Shown here in pieces: positions 44,241 through 53,173 of a stretch of 64,000 nucleotides of DNA; the stretch's first letter is position 1; each line of letters begins with the position of its first letter. The stretch covers positions 9,610,001 to 9,674,000 of the forward strand of contig NZ_JACHMO010000001.1 in the NCBI RefSeq assembly GCF_014205015.1, given 5' to 3'. The DNA is from Saccharothrix ecbatanensis (GTDB lineage: Bacteria > Actinomycetota > Actinomycetes > Mycobacteriales > Pseudonocardiaceae). The notes beneath the pieces were generated by a model, which saw nothing but the letters and a program-made list of their open reading frames with translations, did no database searches and had not been told where the DNA came from. A program made the position numbers and the translations under genes.

Positions 44241-44285
44241 GTAGTGAAATATACAGCCAAAGTAGAGCGACGGTGTTGCGTATGG

Positions 44286-45494
44286 CTATCCCACGACACG
44301 CAACCTAGAACCCTCTGTAGACCGGCGAAGGTGTTTTGACAGCAGGTCGCCCGCATCGGTGACTGATCGGCGGTCCGGGTGCAGGTACCTCTGCGTGGTC
44401 GTCAGCGAGCCGTGTCCGGCGATCCGTTGCAGGTGGTGGACCGGCACGCCCGCATCGGCCATCCACGTCAGGCCGGTGTGCCGCAGGTCGTGACGGCGCA
44501 GGTGTTCGTAGCCGAGCTTGTTCACCACCTCGTCCCAGTGGGTGGCGTCGCGGAGGACGGATGTGACGATCCGGCCACCTCGTGGACCGGTGAACAGCCG
44601 AGCATCTCCCGTCCCGTCCGTTTCGGCGATCCGCCGTTCCACGAGTTCCCTGATCTCTTCGATGATGGGGACGCGACGTGCGCGTTTGCCCTTGGTGCCC
44701 TTGTCGATCAGCCCGCCCGGCCCGTTGGTGGTCTGGCGCCGCACGGTCCAGGTCCACTCGGTGGTGTCGAGGTCTTTCACGCGACAGCCCGACACCTCAC
44801 CGATGCGTGCCGCGGTGCACGCGGCGAACAGGACGACGTCGCGCCATCCCGCGTACTCGTCGGAGGATCTGGCGACCAGTGCATCGGCAAGCCGGGTGAG
44901 CGCGGTCCAGTCGGCCAGTGCGAGGGATCGCGGGTCGTCCAGCTCGTCTTCCGCGCGGGCGTACTCGCGCTGCCACCCGGAGATCCGGGCCGGGTTGCGG
45001 TCGATGATCTCGTCGCGCAACGCCTGCTCCATCACGCGGACCAGGACCGCGATGGTGTTCTTGACGGTCGAGCGGCTGCACTCGTCGGCGATCCAGGCGT
45101 GCACGGCGCGGTCGACCACGCCGTGCGTGACCATCTGCACGGGGATGTGCCCGATGGTCGGCACGACCCGCTTCCGCCATCCGGCCAAATAGGGATCGGT
45201 GGTCTTCGCTTCCAGCCCGCGGAGCGCCAGCGGCATGTTGGCGTTCCCGTAGTCGGTGAGCGGCATCGATCCAGCGTCGGGATCGGTGCCGCCGGCCGCC
45301 ACGCGTTTCATGGCGTCGATCCAGGCTTGGGCCAGTTCCTCGGTCTGGCACGACTCCGACAGTGATGGGCGCTTGCCGGTGGTCGGGTCGGTCCAGCGGA
45401 CGCGGGCGCGGTAGGGCGTCGGCCGGTCGGGAAGGTGCTCGATGTCGTCGGACAGCTTTACGTCGATCGGCGGACGTCGTCGGGGCTTGGGCAT
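44286..45494 (-). CDS. int: AICE tyrosine integrase
   Basis: The 402-residue protein has an N-terminal AP2-like arm-binding region (YRARVRWTDPTTGKRPSLSE), a SAM-like core-binding domain and the catalytic domain. Active-site residues are the Arg in TAARIGEVSG, His/Arg in RRHDLRHTG, the His in AGHGSLTTTQ and Tyr in RYLHPD. It should integrate and, with the excisionase encoded at 55976, excise the element at tRNA-Pro. It lies 930 bp from the att core, on the minus strand. Its upstream region holds an array of 9-bp repeats that could control its expression. Confidence 0.93.
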   Translation of the reverse strand: MPKPRRRPPIDVKLSDDIEHLPDRPTPYRARVRWTDPTTGKRPSLSESCQTEELAQAWIDAMKRVAAGGTDPDAGSMPLTDYGNANMPLALRGLEAKTTDPYLAGWRKRVVPTIGHIPVQMVTHGVVDRAVHAWIADECSRSTVKNTIAVLVRVMEQALRDEIIDRNPARISGWQREYARAEDELDDPRSLALADWTALTRLADALVARSSDEYAGWRDVVLFAACTAARIGEVSGCRVKDLDTTEWTWTVRRQTTNGPGGLIDKGTKGKRARRVPIIEEIRELVERRIAETDGTGDARLFTGPRGGRIVTSVLRDATHWDEVVNKLGYEHLRRHDLRHTGLTWMADAGVPVHHLQRIAGHGSLTTTQRYLHPDRRSVTDAGDLLSKHLRRSTEGSRLRVVG

Positions 45495-45514
45495 GGCTGG
45501 GGCTCCTCGGGGCT

Positions 45515-45850
45515 CCGCAGAATCCGCAGAATCCGCAGAATTGACCGGCGGTGGTCGTTTACGCAGGTAGACGGCTTATGGGGTGATCATGGTCAGACTC
45601 CGCAGAATCTCCGCAAAACCTCCGCAGAATTCACGGGGGCCGGTCGCGGCCGGGTTGGACGGGTGCTCGACGTGACGCGGGCGGGTGCGTCCGGTGGTTC
45701 GTGCGCTGGTCGCCCGATGGTCGGGCCTGGTGGATTCTGCGGAGGTTCTGCGGAGGTTCTGCGGAGACCACGACCGTTTGACGCGCACCCCCGGTGACCT
45801 GTGGAAACAGTCGGTTCGGTGAGATTGTGCGGATTGTGCGGATTCTGCGG
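45515..45850. repeat. Array of twelve 9-bp iterons in mirror-symmetric arrangement
   Basis: CCGCAGAAT occurs three times in direct tandem at 45515-45541. Three more copies (one variant CCGCAAAAC) follow at 45600-45630 with 11-bp spacing. The inverse orientation, (A/G)TTCTGCGG, occurs three times at 45734-45764 with 11-bp spacing, then three tandem copies of ATT(C/G)TGCGG at 45824-45850. Outer and inner groups mirror each other about 45683. It lies between the integrase start and the DUF3987 gene end. It may be the replication origin or an Int/Xis binding region. Confidence 0.9.
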
Positions 45851-45854
45851 AGGC

Positions 45855-47390
45855 TCATGAGTCACCTCCGGCTCGGTGGGAGGGGTGGACGTAGTACGTC
45901 GGCGACGGCTTGCGGCCGGGGCCACGTCGTTCGGGCGGTGGTGTGTGGTGGATGTGGCCGTGCTGTTCGAGCAGGTCCAGCGCGGGGGTGAGGTCGCCGA
46001 CCTTCTTGAACCTGGCGCGGTTCATCGCGGTGAACAGCTCCCGCACGCTGAACGAGGTCGGGCGGGTGCGCTCGATCCAGTCCAAGACGACGTGAGCGTC
46101 GTCAATCACGGGATCGCAACCCATGCGGTCGAACGCGGCCAGGGCGTGGGCAGCGGCGTAGTCGGTGATGCGGCGTGCCGCGGTGAAGGTGTCGGTGGTG
46201 ATGGCACCGGCCCAGCTCGTCGGGTTGTGGGCGAGGTGGAGCAGGGCGGCGATCCGGGCGGTGAGCCCGGCCTGCTTCCCGCCCCAGTCGCCCAGGTATG
46301 CCCAGGAACCGGTCACGGGGTGCAGGCGCGGTTCGATCTCGTCTTGCAGGTCGGCCATGAGGTCGTCGGCGGCCGGGGTGAACACGAGTACGGCGGGATC
46401 GGTCCACTCGGCGAGTTCCCGCACCAGCGACCGGATACGGACGTCGTAGGCGTCGGCGATTTCCGGCGCCGCCGGAGTGGGGCGGGAGATGCGGTTGCCC
46501 ACGGTGTTGACGGGCAGGGAGTACATGATCCGCGCGAGCAACCCGGTTCCCCGGAAGGTTTCGTTGCGGGCCAGTCCGTCCAGGATCGACGGCTGAATGG
46601 TGAGTCCGAGCGTGATGGCGGGTTCTTCGACGGCGGTGGCTTCCCGTCCTTGCCGGTCCACCAGGTGGAGGTCACCGGCGTGGCCTTTGAGGAACACGTC
46701 CAGGTTGGGCGATCCCGAGTAGCGACCGGCGAGCGTGCCGAACAAGCCGCCTTCTGCCGACAGCACGGCAATACGGCCGCCGTGATCGGCGAGCAGGGTG
46801 GCGACGACTTCGGGGGTGGCGTCGTCGGCAATGAGCCGCGGGGTGATCGGCATGGCGCTCTTGTCGACCTGCATGGCGGCGTTCACGGCGGCTTCCAGCG
46901 CTGCGTCACGCTCGGACATGTCGGCGGACAGCACGGCCTTTTCCGCGCGGGCAGCGAACTCTTCGGCCGCACGACGCCCGATGCGGGCCGACTCGATCTC
47001 TGCTTTCGCTTCGGCGACGAGTTCCTTCTCCACCGCGCGGATGGGTCGGGTCATGGCCTTGAACACGGCGGACTTCCGTGACGCGGGCGGGAGCACGACA
47101 ACGGAGTAGAGGTTGACCGGTTCGTCCCAACCGGGCCGCACCTGAACCCGCACCCGCCCGCCGGCCGCTGTGGACAGCGCGACCAGGGCGAGGCACCCGG
47201 CGAGATCGGGCGGGGTCTGGGTCAGGTTGGCGACCGCGGTGACGTGGTCGGCGAGCCAGGTCGGGAAGGCGTCGATCGGGAAGGGCGGGACGGCGCGGCT
47301 GGTGCCCAGCGGCATCGGCGCTTCCCACTCTGGCGCTGCCGTGGTGGCGGTGGTTTCCGTGACGGCGTGCAAAGGCCGTGCGGTGGTCAT
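45855..47390 (-). CDS. DUF3987 replication protein (helicase-like)
   Basis: The 511-residue protein matches the DUF3987 pattern: a P-loop region YSVVVLPPASRKSAVFKAM, in which the canonical GK is altered to RKS; an acidic strand GRIAVLSAEGGLFGTLAGRY; and a C-terminal winged helix with FTAARRITDYAAAHALAAFD. In AICEs and plasmids such proteins accompany primase-polymerases and probably act as replicative helicase or initiator. It overlaps the Prim-Pol gene by ATGA, indicating coupled translation. The iteron array lies just beyond its 3' end. Confidence 0.85.
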   Translation of the reverse strand: MTTARPLHAVTETTATTAAPEWEAPMPLGTSRAVPPFPIDAFPTWLADHVTAVANLTQTPPDLAGCLALVALSTAAGGRVRVQVRPGWDEPVNLYSVVVLPPASRKSAVFKAMTRPIRAVEKELVAEAKAEIESARIGRRAAEEFAARAEKAVLSADMSERDAALEAAVNAAMQVDKSAMPITPRLIADDATPEVVATLLADHGGRIAVLSAEGGLFGTLAGRYSGSPNLDVFLKGHAGDLHLVDRQGREATAVEEPAITLGLTIQPSILDGLARNETFRGTGLLARIMYSLPVNTVGNRISRPTPAAPEIADAYDVRIRSLVRELAEWTDPAVLVFTPAADDLMADLQDEIEPRLHPVTGSWAYLGDWGGKQAGLTARIAALLHLAHNPTSWAGAITTDTFTAARRITDYAAAHALAAFDRMGCDPVIDDAHVVLDWIERTRPTSFSVRELFTAMNRARFKKVGDLTPALDLLEQHGHIHHTPPPERRGPGRKPSPTYYVHPSHRAGGDS

Positions 47391-48370
47391 GCTGCGCCCC
47401 TACGGGTTTTGTTGGGGGGTGCGGTGCGTGGGCGTTGTTCGCCGGCGCGCAGGCCCTTCTCGATCACGCGGCGGATCTCGCGTTCGGTGCACCCGCATGA
47501 GCCGTTGATCATGTGGGTGGCGGCTGCGTACAGGGCTTGTTCGGCTTGAAACGCGGGGAGCATCCCGCCTCCGACGAGTTGTCCCAGTTGCCCGGATGCG
47601 GCGTACAGGACGGCGTTGTGCTCGTGTGGTGCGGCTTGTGCGACGTAGTGGCACTCGCCCCGGACTGCGGCGTCTACGTAGGCGGGCAACCGTTGTGAGG
47701 CGATCTGAGGGGCCGCTGTGGTGGCCGTGACGGGCTTCGGAGACAGGCGGTGGACCAACCAGGTGGGCAGATCGGCCACGGGGAGGTCTTCCACGAGTTC
47801 GTATCGGCCGGTGGGGGTGGTCGATCCGGGAGCGACGACGTAGCCACCCCAACCGCGGGTGTCGACCTTCCAGCCGAGTCCGTTGCCGGTGGCTCCTTGG
47901 GTGTTGCGCAGCTGCACGTCGCGCGGCGCCCGGAAGTAGAGGTGTCGGCCGCCGCTGGGGGTGTCGACGGTCAGCGTCTCCCACGGCACCGGTTGTCCGG
48001 CTTCCTCGCAGATCACGGCGAACACGTCGTGCCCGTCACGGACCCCCACCCGTTTCCAGCCGTCCGTGGGCACGTCGGCGGGTGAGTCGACGGAGTCCAG
48101 GTCGACCACGAGAAGTCCGCTGGGACCGGTGGCCACGCCGACGTTGCACCCGGCGTAGCGGCGGCTGGTCCAGAACCACCGCACCTGGTCCGGGTCGTTC
48201 ATCGCGCGCTGCTCCCAGCCCTGGTGCGTGGTGGCGCAGATTCCCGAACGGGGGCAGTCCTTCTCGCCGTGCAGGGCGGGGGGCTTCTTGGAGTTGGGCC
48301 GGAGAGGGAAGACGTGCCAGCCCCGCGCGACGGCGTCGAGGGCGACGGCGAGCATGTCGGTCGCGTTCAT
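47387..48370 (-). CDS. Bifunctional DNA primase/polymerase (Prim-Pol)
   Basis: The 327-residue archaeo-eukaryotic-primase-like protein starts at ATG 48370. The Prim-Pol signature is visible: an ALDAVARGWHVFPLRPNSKK N-terminus, NVGVATGPSGLLVVDLD with the acidic pair, PSGGRHLYF with the catalytic His, and GWKVDTRGWGGYVVAPGS. A small Cys-rich C-terminal stretch (NGSCGCTEREI) follows. It would prime and extend DNA during AICE replication, replacing the rolling-circle RepSA of pSAM2. Second-to-last gene of the long minus-strand operon. Confidence 0.9.
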   Translation of the reverse strand: MNATDMLAVALDAVARGWHVFPLRPNSKKPPALHGEKDCPRSGICATTHQGWEQRAMNDPDQVRWFWTSRRYAGCNVGVATGPSGLLVVDLDSVDSPADVPTDGWKRVGVRDGHDVFAVICEEAGQPVPWETLTVDTPSGGRHLYFRAPRDVQLRNTQGATGNGLGWKVDTRGWGGYVVAPGSTTPTGRYELVEDLPVADLPTWLVHRLSPKPVTATTAAPQIASQRLPAYVDAAVRGECHYVAQAAPHEHNAVLYAASGQLGQLVGGGMLPAFQAEQALYAAATHMINGSCGCTEREIRRVIEKGLRAGEQRPRTAPPNKTRRGAA

Positions 48371-48467
48371 TGCGTGGGCTCCTTCCGGGTGGTCGAGCAC
48401 GTGGTGGCCGGACGGGCTCGTTATCCGGCCACCACGCGAGAGCAGTTCACTCACTCCTTTGGTGCTG

Positions 48468-49181
48468 TCAGGGACTCTTTGACCTGTTGTTGCGCGTCGT
48501 GAGTTCGCGGGCACGCTCAGCGCAGATCCCGACAGGGTGGAGCTCGTGGCGCAGGGTCTTGGCGGCCCTGACGGCCTTGCTGAGGGCGTATTCCGTGTCG
48601 CGGTGGGCGGTGATGGCGGCTTGGGTGGTGGATCCCTGGGCGAGACGTGCTGCACCGGACGCGGTCCGGCTGGTCAGGTCGGTCAGACGAGAGGTGATGT
48701 GGGTCAGTCTGAGGACGACCGTGGGCAGGACGGCCGGGTCGGTGACGGGGTGGCCGTTGTCGGACAGTCGGGCAGCCGCGATCTCCAGCAGCTCGCGGAC
48801 GTCCTCTCCGGTCATGGGCGAACGCTCTCCCGGTCCCGGCTCCCGCGTGTTGTGCGCGTTCCAGGCTGCTTCGTGTGCGCGCATCAGCGCTCGACGCACC
48901 TCACGTGCGGCGGCGCGCGCAGTGGACGCGGCTTGGTACGTGTCGTGGTGGACCTCGGCTGCGGTGGGGTTGTCGGTCTGTTCGGACAGGGAGCGCGCGC
49001 CGGTAGCACAGTTGCCGAGTGTCAGCGCCACTCCGCGCGCGATCTCGGCCAGATGACCAACGGCCGCCGCTAGGCGAGTCCGGTTGACGTGCCCGAGATC
49101 AACCGTCACTTGGTATGCGCGGTCGAGAGCCTTGGCCGCGTCGGTGAGTCTGTCGTGGGTGTCCTGGTCGTGTCGGTTCAT
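48468..49181 (-). CDS. Helical protein of AICE operon, unknown function
   Basis: The 237-residue product (ATG 49181) is almost entirely predicted helix (AARAAREVRRALMRAHEAAW) with many Ala, Arg and Thr. It has no membrane helix and no Cys-rich motif. It lies between the Prim-Pol and M41-like genes in the same direction, with 98- and 22-bp gaps. I recognise no family. A structural or DNA-binding role in element maintenance is possible. Confidence 0.65.
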   Translation of the reverse strand: MNRHDQDTHDRLTDAAKALDRAYQVTVDLGHVNRTRLAAAVGHLAEIARGVALTLGNCATGARSLSEQTDNPTAAEVHHDTYQAASTARAAAREVRRALMRAHEAAWNAHNTREPGPGERSPMTGEDVRELLEIAAARLSDNGHPVTDPAVLPTVVLRLTHITSRLTDLTSRTASGAARLAQGSTTQAAITAHRDTEYALSKAVRAAKTLRHELHPVGICAERARELTTRNNRSKSP

Positions 49182-49203
49182 CGGTTCCTCCTGTGTGGAC
49201 GGT

Positions 49204-49689
49204 TCAGGCGTGGACGTGGTGCATGCGGGGGTGGTCGACCAGCCGGGCGGCGAGGCGTTCGATGCGGTCCCAGGACCGGACCACCAGCAGGGCGGCGTCG
49301 CGTTCGATCTGGCGGTAGGTGGGGCGTTCGGCGCGGGTGATGTGGGCCAGGCAGTCGCGTGCCTCGTTGCGGTCGTGGGCGCTGCTGGCGTGCACGTCGT
49401 GGGGCAGGGCGGTGGCGGGCACGCCGTGGAGGTCGAGCCAGTGCAGTTCGGTGGGCGCACCGGCCAGCAGTGCGGTTGCTGCGGCGCGGTTGCCGTCGTT
49501 GGTGCTGGGGAAGGTCATGGCGACGTTGCCGAACCACCGGGCGGGGCCGGTCTTCCACATGCGGATCTTCGGCACCGTGCCGCCCAGTCGGAGTGCGATG
49601 ACGGCGTGGGCGGCTTCGTGGTGGGAGATCACGCCCAGGGCGTAGGTCGCGGTCCGGTCGGCGGTGGTCTGGTGCGGGGTGTCGGTCAC
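49204..49689 (-). CDS. Small HEXXH metallopeptidase-like protein (M41-type)
   Basis: Choosing GTG 49689, which has GAGGAG at correct spacing, gives 161 residues. The sequence has YALGVISHHEAAHAVIALRL, the zinc-binding HEAAH helix as in the FtsH/M41 peptidase domain, without an AAA ATPase or membrane part. Stand-alone M41-like proteins are found in many actinobacterial mobile elements. It may process element or host proteins, but the third zinc ligand is not obvious, so activity is uncertain. Confidence 0.7.
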   Translation of the reverse strand: MTDTPHQTTADRTATYALGVISHHEAAHAVIALRLGGTVPKIRMWKTGPARWFGNVAMTFPSTNDGNRAAATALLAGAPTELHWLDLHGVPATALPHDVHASSAHDRNEARDCLAHITRAERPTYRQIERDAALLVVRSWDRIERLAARLVDHPRMHHVHA

Positions 49690-49797
49690 TGGTGTCAACT
49701 CCTCAACTGATTACTGTCCGTAGCGTCAGATGGGTATGGGGAGCTGGACCGACGGGGTGCCGGCCTTGAGTCAGAACGGTGTTATGAAAGGTGTTTC

Positions 49798-49817
49798 GCG
49801 CGCGCACGTGCGCGCGC
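49798..49817. repeat. 20-bp perfect palindrome of alternating purine/pyrimidine
   Basis: GCGCGCGCACGTGCGCGCGC is self-complementary and strictly alternating, a sequence type prone to cruciform or Z-DNA. It lies between the transfer gene terminator and the M41-like gene. It could be a cis-acting transfer locus or part of a terminator. Confidence 0.7.
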
Positions 49818-49834
49818 ACGCATTGGGGGCGGGT

Positions 49835-49881
49835 GCGGGCGTGCCTGACGTGACGTCACGTCAGGCGTCAGGCACGCCCGC
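49835..49881 (-). terminator. Nested hairpin after the FtsK/TraB gene
   Basis: GCGGGCGTGCCTGACG (49835-49850) pairs exactly with CGTCAGGCACGCCCGC (49866-49881). An alternative 18-bp perfect palindrome TGACGTGACGTCACGTCA occupies 49846-49863. It starts 6 bp beyond the translocase stop, so termination is the simplest reading. Confidence 0.7.
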
Positions 49882-49887
49882 CCGTGT

Positions 49888-51876
49888 TCACGCTGCGTTA
49901 CGCATCGGGAGTGCGTAGCGGATCGCGTTGCCGTCCGTTCCGGCTTCGACCAGCAGGCCCTGACGGGCGAAGTCGGAGAGCACCCCGGACAGCCACTGCC
50001 GGGACCGGTCCAGCAGCTTGGGGTCGGGCAGGTCCCGCACGGTGATCGCGGTGTGGCCCTGTGCGGCGAGTTCGTCGATCGAGTTGCGGATCATGTCGAG
50101 CGCCTGCTTGCGGGTGGGCCGTCCACCGGGCAGCGCCATGTCGGGGTCGTCGGGCAGTTCCGCGTCGGGGTCGACGTCGAGGTCGGGTTCGTGGTCGATC
50201 GGCAGGGTGTCGAGCTCGTCGTCGGCGGGCAACGGCATGGAGTCGAGGTCGTCGTGGTCGACCGGCCCGGCGGGGGACGGCTGGTGTGCGGACACGGCGG
50301 TTCCCTTCGTGGTCGCGGCACTCGCCAGGGTCGGCAGTCCGAGAACCTTCGCGGTGGGCGCCCACAGCGGCGGGCGGATGCCCTGGTGCACCCCGATTTC
50401 GGTGGCCATCTCGTCGTCGGTGACGTCGAAGGTGCGCCCCGGCACGGCGAACCGCTCTTCGGCGATGCCGGGGCCTTCGAGGTAGTTGCAGCCCGGCCGG
50501 CGGTTCTTCCACCGGTCCGGCCGCGCCCCGGCGTCGATGGTCTCCTCGGACAGGGTGAACGCGGCGTCCTCGATGTCGTTGACCCCGAAGCACCACACGC
50601 CACCGAGCTGGGAGCGGATGTCGGTGTTCATCTGCCGGAAGCTGGCCTTCTGCAACGACAGCACCAGCGAGATGCCCGCCGATCGGGCTTCCTGTGCGAT
50701 GCGGGTGACGGTCTTGGCGTCCTCCAGCACGCGCGGTGCTTCCTCGATCCACAGCACGAGGTAGGGCATGCCGTGCTTGGCGAACACCTCGGGGGTCCAC
50801 TGGTCGTAGCCCCACTTGCCGAGCTGGGATGCCCGGTCGGTGATCGCGTCCGGCACGCTCGTGACCAGGTTCCTGCACGCCTGGTGCCCGATGACGACGT
50901 GCGCGTTGTCGCCCAGGAACCCCACGGTCTGCTCACCCTTGGACGGGTCCAGCACGATCAGGTTCGCGTCACGGCGGGTCAGGATCTCGGTCCAGGTGAG
51001 CTTCGCGCCGTGGGACTTGCCCGACCCGTTCATGCCCTGCACCACGTAGTGCGTCGCGTTGCGCTGGGTCTTCTTGTCGCCGGGCAGAAACAGCTGCTGC
51101 GGGTCGTTGTCCTCGTACAGGCCCGGCACCAGGGCTTCGGTGATGGAGCCGCCGGGCGCGGACGGGCCGGGCCACGGCTGCGGGTGCCGGAGCACGTCCT
51201 GCGGGACGATCGCCATGGTGGCGCGGCTGAGGTCGTCCGGGTCGCCGACCACCCGCACGGACCCCTTGTGCAGCCCCAGCACCTGGGCCACCTTGTCGGC
51301 CTTCTGCTGGACGTCCTCGACGCTGACCTCACCGGCCGGCAGCGCCAGCGGCACGGACACCTTGTTCGGGGAGACCTCCACCGGGCCGGTGCGGACCCCG
51401 GCGAGCTTGATCTTCTCGAACAACCCCGACGCCCCGTCCCCGTCACCGCCGGAAGACAGCACGCGGCGGATGTTCCACGACAGCGCGACCGCGGCACCGC
51501 CGTACAGGCACAGACCGGTCATCGGCTGCGTCCACGGTGCGACGATCGAGCACGCGGTCAACCACAGTCCGCCCAGGGCGGTGGTGGCGGTGGCGTGCAG
51601 GCGGGTCACCATGCCGCGTGCGGCACCGGCCTTCCACGCCACCGCCGACAACCCGGTACCCAGCAACGTCAGACCGGGCGTGACCCAGGGCAGCACGTCG
51701 GAGTCCGCGCACAGCAGGTGCGTACCGGCACCGGCCGCCCACATGGCACCCACAGCCGCCCACTCACCGGCGTACGGGGCCACACGCGACGCCCAGTACT
51801 TGCGCGGGACGAAGTACCCGAACTGCTTGTCCTGCTCGTGCTCGGTGACCGCGTGGCCCCCGTTGCGCCTGCCCAT
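49888..51876 (-). CDS. traB: FtsK/SpoIIIE-type DNA translocase (TraB/TraSA-like)
   Basis: The 662-residue protein has about four N-terminal membrane helices (residues 35-150), then a FtsK motor domain with Walker A in YVVQGMNGSGKSHG, Walker B in MPYLVLWIEEAPRVL and the downstream SLQKASFRQ sensor region. A winged-helix-like DNA-binding tail follows an acidic linker (LDTLPIDHEPDLDVDPDAEL). In AICEs this single protein moves double-stranded DNA between mycelia at the membrane. Start ATG 51876. An imperfect double hairpin follows the gene. Confidence 0.9.
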   Translation of the reverse strand: MGRRNGGHAVTEHEQDKQFGYFVPRKYWASRVAPYAGEWAAVGAMWAAGAGTHLLCADSDVLPWVTPGLTLLGTGLSAVAWKAGAARGMVTRLHATATTALGGLWLTACSIVAPWTQPMTGLCLYGGAAVALSWNIRRVLSSGGDGDGASGLFEKIKLAGVRTGPVEVSPNKVSVPLALPAGEVSVEDVQQKADKVAQVLGLHKGSVRVVGDPDDLSRATMAIVPQDVLRHPQPWPGPSAPGGSITEALVPGLYEDNDPQQLFLPGDKKTQRNATHYVVQGMNGSGKSHGAKLTWTEILTRRDANLIVLDPSKGEQTVGFLGDNAHVVIGHQACRNLVTSVPDAITDRASQLGKWGYDQWTPEVFAKHGMPYLVLWIEEAPRVLEDAKTVTRIAQEARSAGISLVLSLQKASFRQMNTDIRSQLGGVWCFGVNDIEDAAFTLSEETIDAGARPDRWKNRRPGCNYLEGPGIAEERFAVPGRTFDVTDDEMATEIGVHQGIRPPLWAPTAKVLGLPTLASAATTKGTAVSAHQPSPAGPVDHDDLDSMPLPADDELDTLPIDHEPDLDVDPDAELPDDPDMALPGGRPTRKQALDMIRNSIDELAAQGHTAITVRDLPDPKLLDRSRQWLSGVLSDFARQGLLVEAGTDGNAIRYALPMRNAA

Positions 51877-51932
51877 CTCGAACTCCTCTCGTGTGTGTGC
51901 TGCTCGCGGTCACCCGGCCTGGTACGGGTAGG

Positions 51933-52289
51933 TCAGGCGTTGAAATCGAACGGACGACCCTTGTCCTTGTGGCCGGCCGCGTCCAGCTCGACCACGTAGT
52001 GCTTGCGGAAGGACAGGTAGGTCTTGACCATGGACGTCTGCGCGACCAGCAGGGCGTCGGCGGCGTGGCGCATGTGCCGGGCCACCAGCGCGGCCCGCAC
52101 ACGGGAGTCCGCACCGAACAACTTCGGGTCCGCCGACTTCACGTACTTCAATGCCGCCGCCAGCTCCTCCGCGCTCACCATCAGCTCGTGGTGCATCGGG
52201 CGGAGCACCTTACGGGCGTTGCCGCAGTAGTCGCGGATCTGGCTGGTGGAGAAGAACTCCGGCTCACCGAACGCCATCATCTCGGCCAT
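51933..52289 (-). CDS. Conserved-looking small AICE protein
   Basis: The 118-residue product (ATG 52289) is predicted mainly helical (AEELAAALKYVKSADPKLFG, ALVARHMRHAADALLVAQTS) and soluble. It sits immediately upstream of the translocase gene (56-bp gap), in the place where small transfer or spread genes are usually found. No family was recognised. Confidence 0.65.
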   Translation of the reverse strand: MAEMMAFGEPEFFSTSQIRDYCGNARKVLRPMHHELMVSAEELAAALKYVKSADPKLFGADSRVRAALVARHMRHAADALLVAQTSMVKTYLSFRKHYVVELDAAGHKDKGRPFDFNA

Positions 52290-52393
52290 TACGGGTGTCC
52301 TTTCGGGACAGAGGGAATGGTGACGGTCTGCGCTTTCGGGCCGACCGGGCGACGACACCCGCAAGGGGAGGGCGGGTGCCGCACCCTGGACGG

Positions 52394-53173
52394 TCAGACC
52401 GCGTCGACCAGCGACAGCGCCGGAACCGGCGCGTCCTCGTCGGGACCGGTGGCCAGCAGCCCGACCTGTCCGAGCAGCTTCCGGGCGCGGTCCACGCCGC
52501 ACCCGAGTTCACGTGCCGCACGACGTACCGGCACGGTGCCGTCCTCGTCACGGGCGACCAGTTCGGGATAGGACAGGATCGCCAGCAACTCGTCATCCGG
52601 ACGCGGGGCTTTCGGCGCGGTACGGGCACCGGCCGCAACAGCCTTGCGCGTCGTCTGGGGTGTACCGGTACGCACGGCGGTTGCACGTACCGGCGTCGGC
52701 TTGTCCGCCACCGGATCGCGCCGTACCGGGGCCACGTCGGTACGCGGCGGGTGGACCGGCGCGACCGGGGGAACGGGTACCGGTGCCGGGGCCGGTGCGG
52801 GCTGCTCGTCCACCGACAGCGTCAGCAGGTGTGACAGCAACCCGGCCAGCACGACCGGCCCAGCGCCCACCGCGATAGCCGCCGGAGTCGGCAGGTTGCC
52901 CACCGACAACGCGTGCCACGTGTTGAGCCCCAACTCCATGCCGCCGGCCAATACCAACACCAACCACGCCCACAACCGCGCCGACTTGCTGTGCGCCACG
53001 GTCACCTCGTGCAGCGCCAGCAGCGTCGACAACGCGAACACCAGCGCCAGCACCACGGCCATAGGCGTGCCCAACAGCGGCTGCACCGCCTGCACCTCAC
53101 CACCCACGGTCAACCCGAGGGCGCCGGACATCACCGTGAACAACCCGATCTTGCGGACACCGATCTTCGCCAT
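52394..53173 (-). CDS. spdB: SpdB-like spread protein (DUF2637)
   Basis: The 259-residue protein (ATG 53173, overlapping the upstream stop as TGATG) has four N-terminal hydrophobic segments (GLFTVMSGALGLTVG, MAVVLALVFALSTLLALHEV, LWAWLVLVLAGGMELGLN, VVLAGLLSHLLTLSV). A Pro-rich linker and a C-terminal winged helix (VPVRRAARELGCGVDRARKL) follow. This layout is that of SpdB/DUF2637 proteins, which help distribute transferred elements along hyphae. Confidence 0.82.
   Translation of the reverse strand: MAKIGVRKIGLFTVMSGALGLTVGGEVQAVQPLLGTPMAVVLALVFALSTLLALHEVTVAHSKSARLWAWLVLVLAGGMELGLNTWHALSVGNLPTPAAIAVGAGPVVLAGLLSHLLTLSVDEQPAPAPAPVPVPPVAPVHPPRTDVAPVRRDPVADKPTPVRATAVRTGTPQTTRKAVAAGARTAPKAPRPDDELLAILSYPELVARDEDGTVPVRRAARELGCGVDRARKLLGQVGLLATGPDEDAPVPALSLVDAV

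Noticed and set aside
50053..51999. 648-residue plus-strand frame opposite the translocase gene
   Set aside because: Antisense shadow of the FtsK/TraB gene caused by high GC content; no motif or ribosome binding site.
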